Source of the DNA: Prosapia bicincta
Taxonomy: Eukaryota > Arthropoda > Insecta > Hemiptera > Cercopidae
Assembly: GCA_036971475.1 (NCBI GenBank)
Contig: JBAIZL010000005.1
Location: 172,904,886 to 172,968,885, forward strand
Direction of reading: 5' to 3'
Length of the DNA: 64,000 nucleotides
Shown here piece after piece: positions 1 through 10,634 of the stretch (its first letter is position 1; every line of letters begins with the position of its first letter). A model generated the notes under the pieces. It had not been told where the DNA came from, searched no databases, and saw only the letters and a program-made list of their open reading frames with translations. A program made the position numbers and the translations under genes.

Positions 1-795
1 CAATAACATGAGATCAAGTTATATGTGCCAACTCACTAAAATGAGGGTTCTGGTCTTATGTGTCAACCTACTAACATAATGGATCTGGCTTTGGGTGTGA
101 ACCACCTAAAACGATGAATCTTGTTTTATGTCTCAACCAGCCATTTTAAGATCAGGTTTTATGTGTCAACGCACTAACATGAGGGATCTGGCTTTGTGTG
201 TCAACCCACTAACATGAGGGATCTGGCTTTGTGTGTCAACCCACTAACATGAGGAATCTGGTTGTATGTGTCAACCAACTAACATGAGATATTAGGTCTT
301 ATGTGTCAACCCACTAACATGAGATCAGGTTTTATGTGCCAACCCGCTAACACAAGGGATCGGGTTTTTTTGTCAACCCACTAAGATGAGGATCTAGCTT
401 TGTGTGTCAACCAACTAACATGAGGGACCAAGTTTAATGTCTCAACCCTACTAACACCAGGGATCAGGTTTTGTCTCAATCTGCTAACAGAAGAGACAGA
501 TTTGATAACTCAACCCACTAACAAAAGATATAATGTTTATGTCTGAACTTACTTAACACCAGGGATCAAGTTTTATTTCACAACCCAATAACACAGATAT
601 CAGGTCTTATGTCTCATCTCGCTAATACGAGGGATAATGTTTTATGCCAAAACCCCAATAACAAGAGGAATCAGGTGTTATATGTCAACCAACTATCACG
701 AGGGATCAGCTGTTATATCTCACCCCACTAACACAAGAGATCAGGTTTTATGCCTTAATCCCACTAACACGAAGGATCATGTTTTGATCCTGTAA
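1..795. repeat. 35-bp minisatellite, diverged, runs off the left edge
   Basis: About 22 imperfect head-to-tail copies of a 35-bp unit. The core 'caacccactaacatgaggg' is followed by 'atctggctttgtgtgt'. Copies around 170-260 are nearly identical; those towards 800 are more diverged and carry small indels. The array starts outside the window. No coding capacity is visible. Confidence 0.85.
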
Positions 796-1305
796 GAATT
801 TTGGAGATCTGTAAAAATAAACTCTAGCACAATCCATTCATTACTAGAGGCCTTAATTTGTAAAGAAAGTGGTTCACAAAACGAGGTCCAATTGACCAAT
901 ATTTATCATAATGTCAGACTGATACTGGGCAATTTACTACCTCCATGGCACGCTCTAAAAATTCTGATGTCCAAATATGTACTAATCCTATTGTACGACA
1001 CCTCAGGCTATGCATGGAGTCAATACAAAAGACATTTTTGTAGAACAATTGATTAGGAACCTAGTTCATTGAGCTTACTAAGGGCTGGAGCAAAATAGTT
1101 TAGTTTCGACTTTCTAAAATGATGTAGCTCTAATCATTTTTATTTTTCGAATTTTGGTTAAAAATAACATCAGCCATGTTTAACTATTTATTTAGTTAAG
1201 CGCCATGGTGGTGCTTTTAAATACTGTTTTATCCAGAAAAATGTTTTGACCACTATTTTAAGTTGAATAAAAACATTGAGTTTTTCAAATATAAAGTAAC
1301 ACAAC
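796..1305. other. unassigned AT-rich DNA
   Basis: No open frame, repeat or conserved motif that I can recognise. Confidence 0.5.
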
Positions 1306-1930
1306 TATAATTGTTACTTTATATTCGTATATATACTTTATCTAGTTACTTTATATTATTACTTAATATTGTTCTTTATATTCGTGTATATACTTTATCT
1401 AGTTACTTTATATTATTACTTAATATTGTTCTTTATATTCATGTATATACTTTATCTAGTTACTTTATATTGTTAGTTAATATTGTTCTTTATATTCGTG
1501 TATATACTTTATCTAGTTACTTTATATTATTACTTAATATTGTTCTTTATATTCATGTATATACTTTATCTAGTTACTTTATATTATTACTTAATATTGT
1601 AACTTTATATTCCTATATATATTTTACCTAGTTACTTTATATTGTTACTTAATACTGCTACCTGATAGTCTTATATATACTTAATCTTACTACTTTATAT
1701 TGTTACTTTATATTCCTGTATATATTTTATCTAGTTACTTTATATTGTTACTTAATATTGTTACTTTATATTTCTATACATTCTTTATCTAGTTACTTTA
1801 TATTCCTATATATATATATATATATACTTTAACCAGTTACTTTATATTGTTACTTAAATTCTTATATGTACTTTATCTAGTTACTTTATATTATTATTTA
1901 ATATTGTTCTTTACATTCCTATACATTCTT
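1306..1930. repeat. 57-bp AT-rich tandem array
   Basis: The unit contains 'tactttatctagttacttt' followed by 'atattattacttaatattg' and is 57 bp in its best-kept stretch (about 1310-1600). It decays towards 1930 with changed spacing and an internal (TA)n run at 1807-1826. Because 57 is a multiple of 3, one frame stays open for 106 codons as a 19-residue repeat (LYIRVYTLSSYFILLLNIV type). I read that frame as a by-product of the repeat, not a gene. Confidence 0.85.
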
Positions 1931-2423
1931 TAGGATTGATGGCTAGATCGTTACCATTTAAGCTATGAACATTTATTTATATCTGTTTATTAACCGTTTC
2001 AAAAAAAGTAGGAGGCTCTGTATTCGACCCGTATGTTTGTTCCACGATATTTTTATGTTTGTTCCACGAACATTTTGGAAGTATTGACCCGATCAAAATG
2101 ATTTTACTTGCAAATGGAAGGGGAAACCCTCCCGTTGGCTCCGCTATAGTTACACCCCAATCTATCTGATTTGGAGGAAGTAATACGCTATTTTAACCTA
2201 GAGTAAAGACAGGTTTTTATTAAAGATTAAGTACTATAAAAATATCTAATAAACAATTGGCAACATGATCAACGACATGATACGAAATTTGATTGAACTT
2301 TAGATAGAAATTAGAGATCATATGAAAAAATGAAAATTGAAAAAAAAAACAGATCTGACTTCAGAACAAAGACTTATCATATATAATTTTTACTTACTAA
2401 AAAGTAAAAAATAATTTTCCAAT
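1931..2423. other. unassigned; short direct repeat
   Basis: Contains a two-copy direct repeat of 'tatgtttgttccacga' near 2031-2070. Nothing else recognised. Confidence 0.4.
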
Positions 2424-2732
2424 AACGAGAACATACTTACTTACTTACTTCAGCCAACGCCCGTCCTTGGCCTCTCAGCCATCCGACGCCGTGCCTCCCA
2501 GTATAATGTAGCGAGTTCTTCCCTAGACTCCTCGTGAAATATATCCTTCAGGCCGTCACAAGTGGTAAGATGCTCTGCCGTCCATACGTTGTCGGAGCAG
2601 AGTGAGCAGATTGGTGTGTCTACCACTTTCATGCGATGCAGGTGTCTCTGCAGGTAGTCATGTCCAGTGGTCATACTAAACAAAGCCACTGTTACGCCTC
2701 TCGGAAGATCCAGTGGTAACGAAAACATACTT
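2424..2732 (-). mobile_element. 5'-truncated non-LTR retrotransposon copy with 16-bp TSD
   Basis: The inserted segment is about 2440-2716, read on the minus strand. It is bounded by near-identical 16-bp direct repeats at 2424-2439 and 2717-2732 (one mismatch), the footprint of target-primed insertion. Only the last ~85 codons of the polyprotein remain: VALFSMTTGHDYL, then a C-x2-C...H...C cluster (CSLC, AEHLTTC), ending in GVG and stop. The end matches the C-terminus of the full-length element at 6806-10643 (VALFRLTTGHNYL, CTLC, AEHLQSC, GVG), but the proteins differ at many positions, so this is a sister subfamily. The stop is followed directly by an (AAGT)n tail, seen as 'acttacttactt' on the + strand. 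Confidence 0.88.
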
Positions 2733-2895
2733 TATCATAATCTTATTACCCACAAAATTTTGTAGTCGGCGACGCAATCATGCCTTGTGTTTTCTAATTC
2801 ATCAAATCTATTACGAAACATCATCATTTTTGTTAGTTTGATATCCCAGGATTAATTATAGTGACCATAGAGTCTTTTCAGGAAACAAAAATTGG

Positions 2896-2991
2896 ATATG
2901 CTTGATATTTCATATGCTCGATATTTCATATGCTCGATATTTCATATGCTCGATATTTCATATGCTCGATATTTCTTATGCTCGATATTTT
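2896..2991. repeat. 16-bp tandem repeat, about 6 copies
   Basis: Unit 'atatgctcgatatttc' repeated about six times with single-base changes. The short open frame across it is a by-product. Confidence 0.9.
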
Positions 2992-4075
2992 ATATGCGGG
3001 AGGGTAAATGATCTTTGTCCATACGGACTAAAAAACCATACAATATTAGATTTGTCCGATAAAAAATATTTGATTACATATTTTTCTTTCAGATATACAG
3101 GCAATTCAATTTTCTTTGAATGTTGCTTATAAATAAATATGAGGTAATATCTCCTTAAATCTTTTGAATCATATATTTAATAAATTTCTTGTATATATAA
3201 AATAAGGCTATATATGAGATGATTGAATAGCCTGACTTTATATCATTATTTAGTAATCCATATGACAAGGTGCTCCAGCATCATGTAAAATCATTTTATT
3301 TCACACGTTCAGTATGTTTAATATATGTATAAGTACAAAAATCCGCTCCGCCTCCAAAATTATTGAGTAATAAGGTTTTGTTAAATTATGTTTTGGTTTT
3401 TAAAGAATAATTTTTTACTTTTAAGTTCTCCATCAGAAAGCAAGCTGCTAGATAGGATTTATCTTAGTTGCAGTTTATATTAAAAAAAAAAAAAACTTTT
3501 TAGTAAGTAAAAATTATATATGCGGGTGTCTTATGTTGGAACAGTTTTTTTTTTTAAATTTCTATTTCACAATTTTCACGCTACGTAATTTTTCCTAGAA
3601 TGATGTCAGTTTAAAATGTATGATAAAATTTAGGATGTTCATAAGTGTAATGAGTAAAACTGTAATCAATTGAATTTAGTTTCTAATAATAATTGTCATA
3701 AGCATCTGAAAAACCTCCCATTTCCAAAAATTGGAAAAAATCTTTCATTATTATTATTTTGAAATAATTATAGTACGCTTTAATAATATTTATTAATGCT
3801 ATTTTAACTTAATAAACTACAATACAGTACTTAGTAAAATCAGCCGATGTAGAAACCTATCTGAGATATTAAAATATATCCCTATTGGAAAATGTATTTG
3901 AAATGGTACAAACATAACCTCTAAGTGAAAACTAGAGCAAGAGTTATCATTAAACGATTTATGAGCTCCATGTTTGTTTTTCGAAAATTTTCGGGTTACC
4001 TTCGGAAATCTGACGCTGATATGGATGTTTTTCTCAACCCCCCCAAAAAAAGATGTCATAAGGAAATGACTTAGG

Positions 4076-4077
<2 letters not shown>
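2992..4077. other. unassigned AT-rich DNA
   Basis: Homopolymer A and T runs only. No gene or repeat recognised. Confidence 0.45.
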
Positions 4078-4133
<56 letters not shown>

Positions 4134-4404
4134 TGATACGTATTCCTTCACGGATGGAAAAATATGACGAATAGTTACTATCTGGTGTACATCCGTTCAA
4201 TCTAAAGTCCATAAAATCGCAGTTCCGACGTTTCGCTAGAATGTCATCCGGCATTGACGAGGAGAACCCAACAACGCTCGCTCTTCTACTGTTGTTGGGT
4301 TTACCTCGTCAATGCTGGATGAGATTCTAGCGAAACGTTGGAACTGCGAATTTATGGACTTCAGAATGAACGGATGTACTCCAGATAGTAACAATTCATC
4401 ATAT
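4078..4404. repeat. (TA)n tract plus ~240-bp palindrome
   Basis: A (TA)n run (4078-4131) borders an inverted repeat (4162-4404). The left arm holds 'gttactatctgg' and 'cgcagttccgacgtttcgct'. The right arm mirrors it around a short centre near 4275-4290. The arm sequence recurs at 31283-31523, again ending at a (TA)n tract after 'aatacgtat(c/t)agc'. It is therefore a dispersed family with an attached TA tract, probably a non-autonomous foldback or MITE-like element. Confidence 0.75.
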
Positions 4405-4433
4405 ATATATATGTTTTCCTGTTAGAATTATTT

Positions 4434-4507
4434 TTAAGATAAAATAAATACACAATTACAGGCATTGTTCAATAAATTTTTCCTGTAATTGTTTATTTAC
4501 TTTATCT

Positions 4508-4579
<72 letters not shown>
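4434..4579. repeat. 77-bp hairpin plus (TA)n tract
   Basis: Inverted repeat at 4434-4510 (arms of about 29 bp: 'ttaagataaaataaata' and its complement, around a ~19-nt loop), followed directly by (TA)n at 4512-4579. Confidence 0.75.
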
Positions 4580-4582
<3 letters not shown>

Positions 4583-5755
4583 TACATTTATTTTAGATAA
4601 AACCTTTATGGTCACATGAAAAAAATGTAAAAATTCACTTCCAGATAATACACATTAACTATGAAAAGAACAACTTATTTTTCTTTTCACTGCTATTTTA
4701 CTATATAGAGAAAATTCCATGAGGAACCACAATGTAATGACCATCGTTAATGCGAAACTTATAATTTTAATGGCTTTACTATATTACAACAATTTTTATT
4801 TTAATTTAAAATTGTAAACTCTTTTTCTCAAGATTTCAAATCACAATATACCACATTATGAACGAAAAAAACACAAAACCACACCCAGTATTGGCGAATT
4901 ACCTACAGCCAAATTACAAAACCCTTTCCAAAGCTACAATCATAACTAACCACGTCGAGAGAGTGTGCGTTCTCATTTTTCGCATGTTTTTGTAACACGA
5001 ACGGTCCACCGCATTAATTACGATCCTGTTAGCTTTATAAGTGTGGTTGCTTTTTAATACTATGCAAACTGTGCGAGCAACAGTTTTCTCGAGACTCGGC
5101 CGCCTCTGCGGGGATTTCTTAGAAAAACGAGAGCTCCACTCCGTCCTACTTTCTTACAGATCTATCAATGGTATTGCATTCAGACCATTCTATTCTGTCT
5201 TTCAATTACCCACTCAGCCTAGAATTTTTCAGACTCTTCTCATTGGCAAGGTACTAACCCTCATAGAGAGAAAACAGGTAAGGTAAACAAGTTGAGAGTC
5301 CAAGATCTCTAAAACATTATAAGCCGATATATCTATATTCATAAAAGTGACCTGAATGAGTGAGTCATAATCAAGGTAGAACCAGAATTATAATAGGTAC
5401 ATGCTTTAAACTTGAAGGCAGCTTTCGTATGGTAATGAAAAGGAGGGTTGAGAGGGAAATATGTAAAATTTTAATTTTAAGGTTTTCTTTTAAAATTAAA
5501 ACAGAACACCTGCAGGTTTACGCAAATAAGGAATCAGCTGTTAAAATTCGATCAAATTCGGTAAATTAATGAACTCATGTAAATATTATTTTGAAAAACC
5601 AAAATTAATCTAACTGGGTTGTTGCCAACGACATGCTAATGTAGTATAACTTATTGTTGTTTTACATATAAAATCCATGATTTAAAATAATTTTATAAGT
5701 TGTTTCTTAAAACATTTATAAGCATAAAAAATATATATTGTTATAAATTGAAATC

Positions 5756-5760
<5 letters not shown>
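4580..5760. other. unassigned; possible exon-like segment near 5041-5280
   Basis: Mostly AT-rich with nothing recognisable. The stretch 5041-5280 is less AT-rich, open for about 80 codons and followed by a donor-like 'cag|gtaagg'. The peptide resembles no family I know. It could be a 5' exon or chance. Confidence 0.2.

Positions 5761-5812
<52 letters not shown>
5761..5812. repeat. (TA)n microsatellite
   Basis: Uninterrupted TA run bordered by a short inverted repeat ('aatcgtt' and 'aacgatt'). Confidence 0.9.
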
Positions 5813-5814
<2 letters not shown>

Positions 5815-5900
5815 CGATTAACTGAAAATTATAACATATATGTCTCAAATGAAGCATGTATCGGATATTAAAACTATGTCAGTATGATATAAATATATAG

Positions 5901-5916
5901 GGTCTCTCTCTCCCTC

Positions 5917-6010
<94 letters not shown>

Positions 6011-6240
6011 CTTTTCTTGTTTAATAATCTAAAACAACATAGGTTATTCAAATACAAGAATATTTATTAATTTATATTCGAATAATTAAGAAATGAATTA
6101 TAATTAATTAATTTAAGAATATAAATTAATAAATATTCTTGTATTTGAGTAACCTATGAGAGAGAAAGAGAGAGACAGACAGACAGAGACCAACAGACAG
6201 AAAGCCAGAGACAGAGACACAGAAAGATAAATATTTATAA
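5901..6240. repeat. (CT)n-(TA)n-hairpin-(GA)n composite
   Basis: In order: a CT-rich run (5901-5952), (TA)n (5953-6006), an inverted repeat with ~42-bp arms at 6038-6079 and 6117-6158 ('cataggttattcaaatacaa' and its complement), then a GA-rich run from 6158. The outer CT and GA runs are themselves complementary, so the whole block can fold back on itself. Confidence 0.8.
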
Positions 6241-6793
6241 AAGAAGATGAGTTTATGGCTGATTTATAACTATTTTTTTTAATAAGGCGCAACCTAACCT
6301 ATAATAGCTAGACTAGAGATTTTAAAGCCTTCGTTTAATAATGTAGAAGCGTGATAAGAACGATTATCAACATTTTAACTGAAAGTTTGTTTTTTTTAAT
6401 TTTCGTATAAAACAGTCCTACGTATTAAATCAAGCTGTAGCCTTTGATAGACGTCCAAATTCAGTAAATGAATTATGGTGAGTAAATATCTAGCGTTATG
6501 TTAGAAATGGAAACTGATCAGTTAAATGTTAATGGTGACCTTATAACTCGGCACGTTCCTATTGTAGGTGATGGTGCATGACTTTTTTGTCTTTCATCGT
6601 GCATAATATAAAAAAAGATGTAGCTACACATGTTCGTCGTATCATAGTCTTGTACGTCGTATAAAACTGGGATTGATTTGATGCTTTTTGTTCAGATTTT
6701 TGTGATTTGTAACAGAAAAAAGGTTTAGTTTTTTTGTTAGGGAATTAAATTAATCTAAGTGGTACAAATTTGTATAACTAAACTTTGTGTGTA
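6241..6793. other. unassigned DNA left of the retrotransposon
   Basis: No recognised gene. The last bases resemble the outer end of the palindromic repeat family seen at 57609-57848. Confidence 0.4.
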
Positions 6794-6809
6794 ACTGTAT
6801 AAAACCGTT

Positions 6810-6870
6810 GGGGGGTGATGTTGATCGCCTGCACGTGGTGCCCCCTGCCTGAAATAACTGAACGATCAAC
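6810..6870 (+). ncRNA. candidate HDV-like self-cleaving ribozyme (P4-less) at the retrotransposon 5' end
   Basis: Seen in sequence: P1 of 7 pairs (6810-6816 with 6840-6846, opening with a G·U wobble as in HDV); P2 of 7-8 pairs (6820-6827 with 6863-6870); P3 of 2-3 pairs (6827-6829 with 6837-6839) abutting the P1 3' strand; a 7-nt L3 (6830-6836); and a possible 2-bp P1.1 (6831-6832 with 6847-6848). C6858 lies 4 nt before the P2 3' strand, the spacing of the catalytic C in HDV (C75). There is no P4 helix; J1.1/2 is only about 14 nt. HDV-like ribozymes are known at the 5' ends of several non-LTR elements, where they free the RNA from upstream transcript, and P4-less versions have been described. 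Predicted cleavage is just before G6810, 4 nt inside the target duplication. Function is inferred. Confidence 0.72.
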
Positions 6871-6902
6871 ACGAGGCTCGCCTTCAGCACGCTGACCATA
6901 AA

Positions 6903-9900
6903 ATGAGAGGCCTTCAACAAAAAAAAAGAGTTTTAAACGGTCCTTCTCAGGACCTGGACGCGAGCCTCCGCATTCTGTATTGGAATGCTGGAGGCCTCAA
7001 CAGCAGTAAATTTGTAGAATTTAAACGAAACGTCATCAATTTCGACGTAGATATATATTTTATAGCCGAAGCCGGAGCGGCAACGGACAATATCCAATAC
7101 TACAACATAGCTAACTACATGACTTACACGCTGAATCGATCTCGACAAATAGCATCAGGAATTATTGCCGGAATAAAAAGTGACCTGCGTGCCAAGTTTA
7201 AGACACTCCATGAGATGCGGGAGGGGGACAAGGCCGAAATTGTTCTTGTCGAAGTCTGGAAGTATAAAAAATGTTTCAGCATTGTAAGCCTTTACAACCC
7301 ACCGGGAAATGTACTGCCAACTTTATACGTGGAAGCTACGCTTCAACCAAACAACATTATAGTTGGAGACTTCAACAGCCCGTCCACAAGATGGGGTTAC
7401 TCCGCGACAACCCGAGCCGGTGAAAGGGTAGAAGATATGGTTGACGACAATTTATTGGAAGTCGTTGAAACACCCCCAACATTCCTGTCGTACTCTGGCA
7501 GTACTACTAGACCGGACCTGGTGATCCTGGATCCGCAACTGTCTCAAAAAACTAAAGTTAGGCTTCTGGATGACGCAGCAGGGTGCGGACACCGAGCGAT
7601 ACTGATACATACAAGCCTATTCAAAACGCTCAAACCTCCATCTAGAGCTCCCCGATGGAATTTTGTGAAGGCGAACTGGACGGCGTATAGCGCACTTACG
7701 GACGACATCGTAGCAGAAAGCATTGACTGGAGTTCGCTGGAGAAGGCTGTTGAGAGCTTTAATAAAACAATCCTAGAATGCAGCACGTCCTGCATACCAA
7801 GGGGTCAGGTCAAAGCCTACCGGCCCTTCTGGAGTGACAAACTGGATGAGCTGAAAAATATAAGGAATGCAGCAAGAAGGGAAGCAGAAAGAACAAATGA
7901 TATCCTCGACTGTTCGGCCTTACGAAGGGCACAAGCACAACTTCAAAAAGAAATAAAACAGTCTAAAAGAGAATCCTTCCGAAAATTTCTAGGCACCCTT
8001 GACTTTCGGAGGGATGGGGCAAAAGCACACAAATTTATATCGCGACTCAATAGTGACTCACCGCCTGCAGAGCAAGAACCCTTCACGAAGGGAACAAGAT
8101 GCTATACTGAACCAAGAGATATCGCTAACCTACTGTGTAAGCACTATGCGAACATCAGTCGTGTAAACCAACCTAAAAGTGCATACAAAAAGCTGTTAAA
8201 GCACCCCAAAAGCTCATGCCCAACTAGAGAAGACAGCAGAATATGCTCAGAGGATTTCACGTTGGCCGAGTTGGAACAAGCACTCCAGGAAACAAAAACA
8301 GGGAAAGCTCCAGGTGTGGATCACATTTTCTCGGAATTCCTTATTAACTTGGGCCAAAAGGCAAAATTGCTCTTCTTGGAGATAGTGAACCTATCCTGGG
8401 CTAGCCATGTACCTCATCAATGGCGAAAAGGTGAAATAGTGCCAATCCATAAGAAAGGCAAACCTATCAGTGAAGCAGGAAGCTACAGACCAGTTGCTCT
8501 AACGAGTGCATGTAGTAAAGTAATGGAAAGAATGGTTGCCCGCCGACTGAGCCAATTCTTCGATTTACACAACACCATCGATGATGACCAAGCAGGATTC
8601 AGACCGAGACGAAGTACGATGGATCAAGTAGTATACTTCTCACAGTGTGTCAAAGACGGCTTCCAAAGGAAAATGTCCACCCTGTCTGTACTAATAGACC
8701 TAAAAAATGCCTACGACACCGTTTGGAGAGAAATGCTCATACACAAGCTAGCCCAAAGTGAAATTAGGGACAATTTATTTAAGTGGATCAAATCCTTTCT
8801 GTCGCAACGACTTATTAGAGTAAGATATACAGGAGGAATGTCCAAATATCGTATCCAAAGACAGGGATTAGCACAAGGAGCCGTAATCAGTTGTATACTC
8901 TTTAATTTGATGATCAATGACGTACTCACGGCAGTTCGAGCAGTGCCTGGAGTACAAGGCCTACTCTATGCAGATGATCTAATTCTCTGGGCTAGTGGTA
9001 GCAACATCAAATCACTAGAAGAAGCAATAAACAAGGCACTGACTAACCTGCTGCTTTGGACGGAGACTAACGCGATGTGTGTGAATGCGAATAAATCAAT
9101 TTACCAACTTTTTACACTTTCAACAAGGCGACCTGAAATCTCTCTGCGATACGGGAATAGCGAACTCATGGAGAGCAATATCTGCAAGTACCTGGGAGTT
9201 TCAATAGATTCCAAAATGACCTGGAAACCACACATCAAAGAAAGCGCCAACAGAGCCATTAAAAGAGCAAGACTGCTGAAACGCCTAACTGCCACAACAT
9301 GGGGAGCAAATCAGGATGTACTGAACACAGCGTACAAAACATATATACGCCCCATACTCGAGTACGGAGCTGAAGCAACAATCACAGCGTCAAACACCAC
9401 ATCCCAAATCTTGGATAGAACCCAAAATGCAGTCCTCCGAGTCATCACTGGTGCACCAAAATCGACCCCGATAGCAGCAATGGAGGCACAGTTGGAAACA
9501 GAGCCAATGCAGTTTAGAAGAGAAAAACTCAGCCTCGGGTTTTGGGAGAGAAACAAAAGGACGTACAGCCACCGATGGGCAAACTTTAAAGAAGCCACAA
9601 CAAGGCTAAAAACACAAAAAACTCCGATAACCACATATAAAGAGTTGATTAAGAAATACAACATCAACATTGGCACTCATACAACAGATATCAGGAAACA
9701 TGAAGTGTTCAATTCACTGCCCAAGGGAATCCTAAATCTTCTTGACCACAACATCCCAAAGAAAGATTGTAACCCACTAGAACTAAAGGCTGCAGCCCTC
9801 AGAACCATCAACACAGTCTATCCAGAGACACAGTGGCTACATGTATATACCGATGGATCGTGCCTCCCAGACAAAGGACAGACTGGAGCTGGTTATTACT

Positions 9901-10634
9901 GTAATCTTTTCGAAGGATCGCTAGCAGTTGGCAACAACCAAAGTAACTTTGACGGTGAAATAACCGCCATACTAGCGGCATCAAACGAAATGAAGAAAAT
10001 AAAGACACCGGCACAAGCAGTCTTTCTTGTAGACTCAATGGCTGCAATAATGGCCGTAACAAATAACAAGAAGACCGATTGCAGATCCACTCTAGCCTGC
10101 CGTCAAAATTTGTCAAAACTAATGAATAGGGGATGGAAAATTGAATTACAATGGATCCCCAGCCACGTGGATATAAGAGGCAATGAATTAGCCGACTCAT
10201 TGGCAAAAAAAGGAACAACGCTCCCACAGCCGAGCGTAGCAACTTCGCTCCCCTCCATAAAAATACAAATAAATGCTGCAATAAAGAGGAGCACTCAAGC
10301 CTACTTACGAGAAGCATCTCTTAATAAACGTTGGGCTACTCTTGTCGAAAACGGGCCAATTAACAACATGTTACCCCGACGGGACGGGGTTGCACTTTTT
10401 AGACTCACAACTGGACACAATTACCTAGCTGCACACCTAAACAAGATACACGTCTTCTCGTCTCCCAGGTGCACCCTATGTGACAGCGGGGAGGACATGA
10501 CAGCTGAGCACCTCCAGTCATGTACAGCTCTGGACCATGGACCCCTGAACGACACGAAGGAAGAAGAGATCTCTCGCCTCTACTGGTCAGCGCGCCACCA
10601 AATGGCCCAACAGCCAAGAGTGGGCGTTGGCTAG
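6903..10634 (+). CDS. non-LTR retrotransposon polyprotein: APE endonuclease, reverse transcriptase, RNase H, CCHC
   Basis: A 1243-residue protein for target-primed reverse transcription. The apurinic-like endonuclease comes first (about 24-240): WNAGGLN, E56, the GDFNS motif with D156 and N158, and H230 in GCGHRA. The reverse transcriptase (about 400-750) has D599 in LIDLKNAYD and YADD at 689-692. RNase H (about 975-1110) has D984 in YTDGS, E1019, D1044 and a final D in GNELADSL. A C-terminal C1190-x2-C-x9-H-x3-C1207 zinc-finger-like cluster ends the protein. All catalytic residues are present, but the block usually reading PQG reads AQG (GLAQGAV), a one-base change from CCA to GCA. The ATG at 6903 follows the ribozyme fold by 32 nt and no better start lies upstream. 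The TAG at 10632-10634 abuts the tail. No nucleic-acid-binding ORF1 accompanies it. Confidence 0.93.
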   Translation: MRGLQQKKRVLNGPSQDLDASLRILYWNAGGLNSSKFVEFKRNVINFDVDIYFIAEAGAATDNIQYYNIANYMTYTLNRSRQIASGIIAGIKSDLRAKFKTLHEMREGDKAEIVLVEVWKYKKCFSIVSLYNPPGNVLPTLYVEATLQPNNIIVGDFNSPSTRWGYSATTRAGERVEDMVDDNLLEVVETPPTFLSYSGSTTRPDLVILDPQLSQKTKVRLLDDAAGCGHRAILIHTSLFKTLKPPSRAPRWNFVKANWTAYSALTDDIVAESIDWSSLEKAVESFNKTILECSTSCIPRGQVKAYRPFWSDKLDELKNIRNAARREAERTNDILDCSALRRAQAQLQKEIKQSKRESFRKFLGTLDFRRDGAKAHKFISRLNSDSPPAEQEPFTKGTRCYTEPRDIANLLCKHYANISRVNQPKSAYKKLLKHPKSSCPTREDSRICSEDFTLAELEQALQETKTGKAPGVDHIFSEFLINLGQKAKLLFLEIVNLSWASHVPHQWRKGEIVPIHKKGKPISEAGSYRPVALTSACSKVMERMVARRLSQFFDLHNTIDDDQAGFRPRRSTMDQVVYFSQCVKDGFQRKMSTLSVLIDLKNAYDTVWREMLIHKLAQSEIRDNLFKWIKSFLSQRLIRVRYTGGMSKYRIQRQGLAQGAVISCILFNLMINDVLTAVRAVPGVQGLLYADDLILWASGSNIKSLEEAINKALTNLLLWTETNAMCVNANKSIYQLFTLSTRRPEISLRYGNSELMESNICKYLGVSIDSKMTWKPHIKESANRAIKRARLLKRLTATTWGANQDVLNTAYKTYIRPILEYGAEATITASNTTSQILDRTQNAVLRVITGAPKSTPIAAMEAQLETEPMQFRREKLSLGFWERNKRTYSHRWANFKEATTRLKTQKTPITTYKELIKKYNINIGTHTTDIRKHEVFNSLPKGILNLLDHNIPKKDCNPLELKAAALRTINTVYPETQWLHVYTDGSCLPDKGQTGAGYYCNLFEGSLAVGNNQSNFDGEITAILAASNEMKKIKTPAQAVFLVDSMAAIMAVTNNKKTDCRSTLACRQNLSKLMNRGWKIELQWIPSHVDIRGNELADSLAKKGTTLPQPSVATSLPSIKIQINAAIKRSTQAYLREASLNKRWATLVENGPINNMLPRRDGVALFRLTTGHNYLAAHLNKIHVFSSPRCTLCDSGEDMTAEHLQSCTALDHGPLNDTKEEEISRLYWSARHQMAQQPRVGVG

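Noticed and set aside
4081..4254. Open frames with poly-(Ile-Tyr) across (TA)n tracts here and at 27116, 31400, 34615 and 43119
   Set aside because: Repeat translation; no conserved flanking peptide.
9311..10317. Minus-strand open frames of 60-170 codons inside the full-length element
   Set aside because: They overlap the intact polyprotein frame and have no recognisable content.
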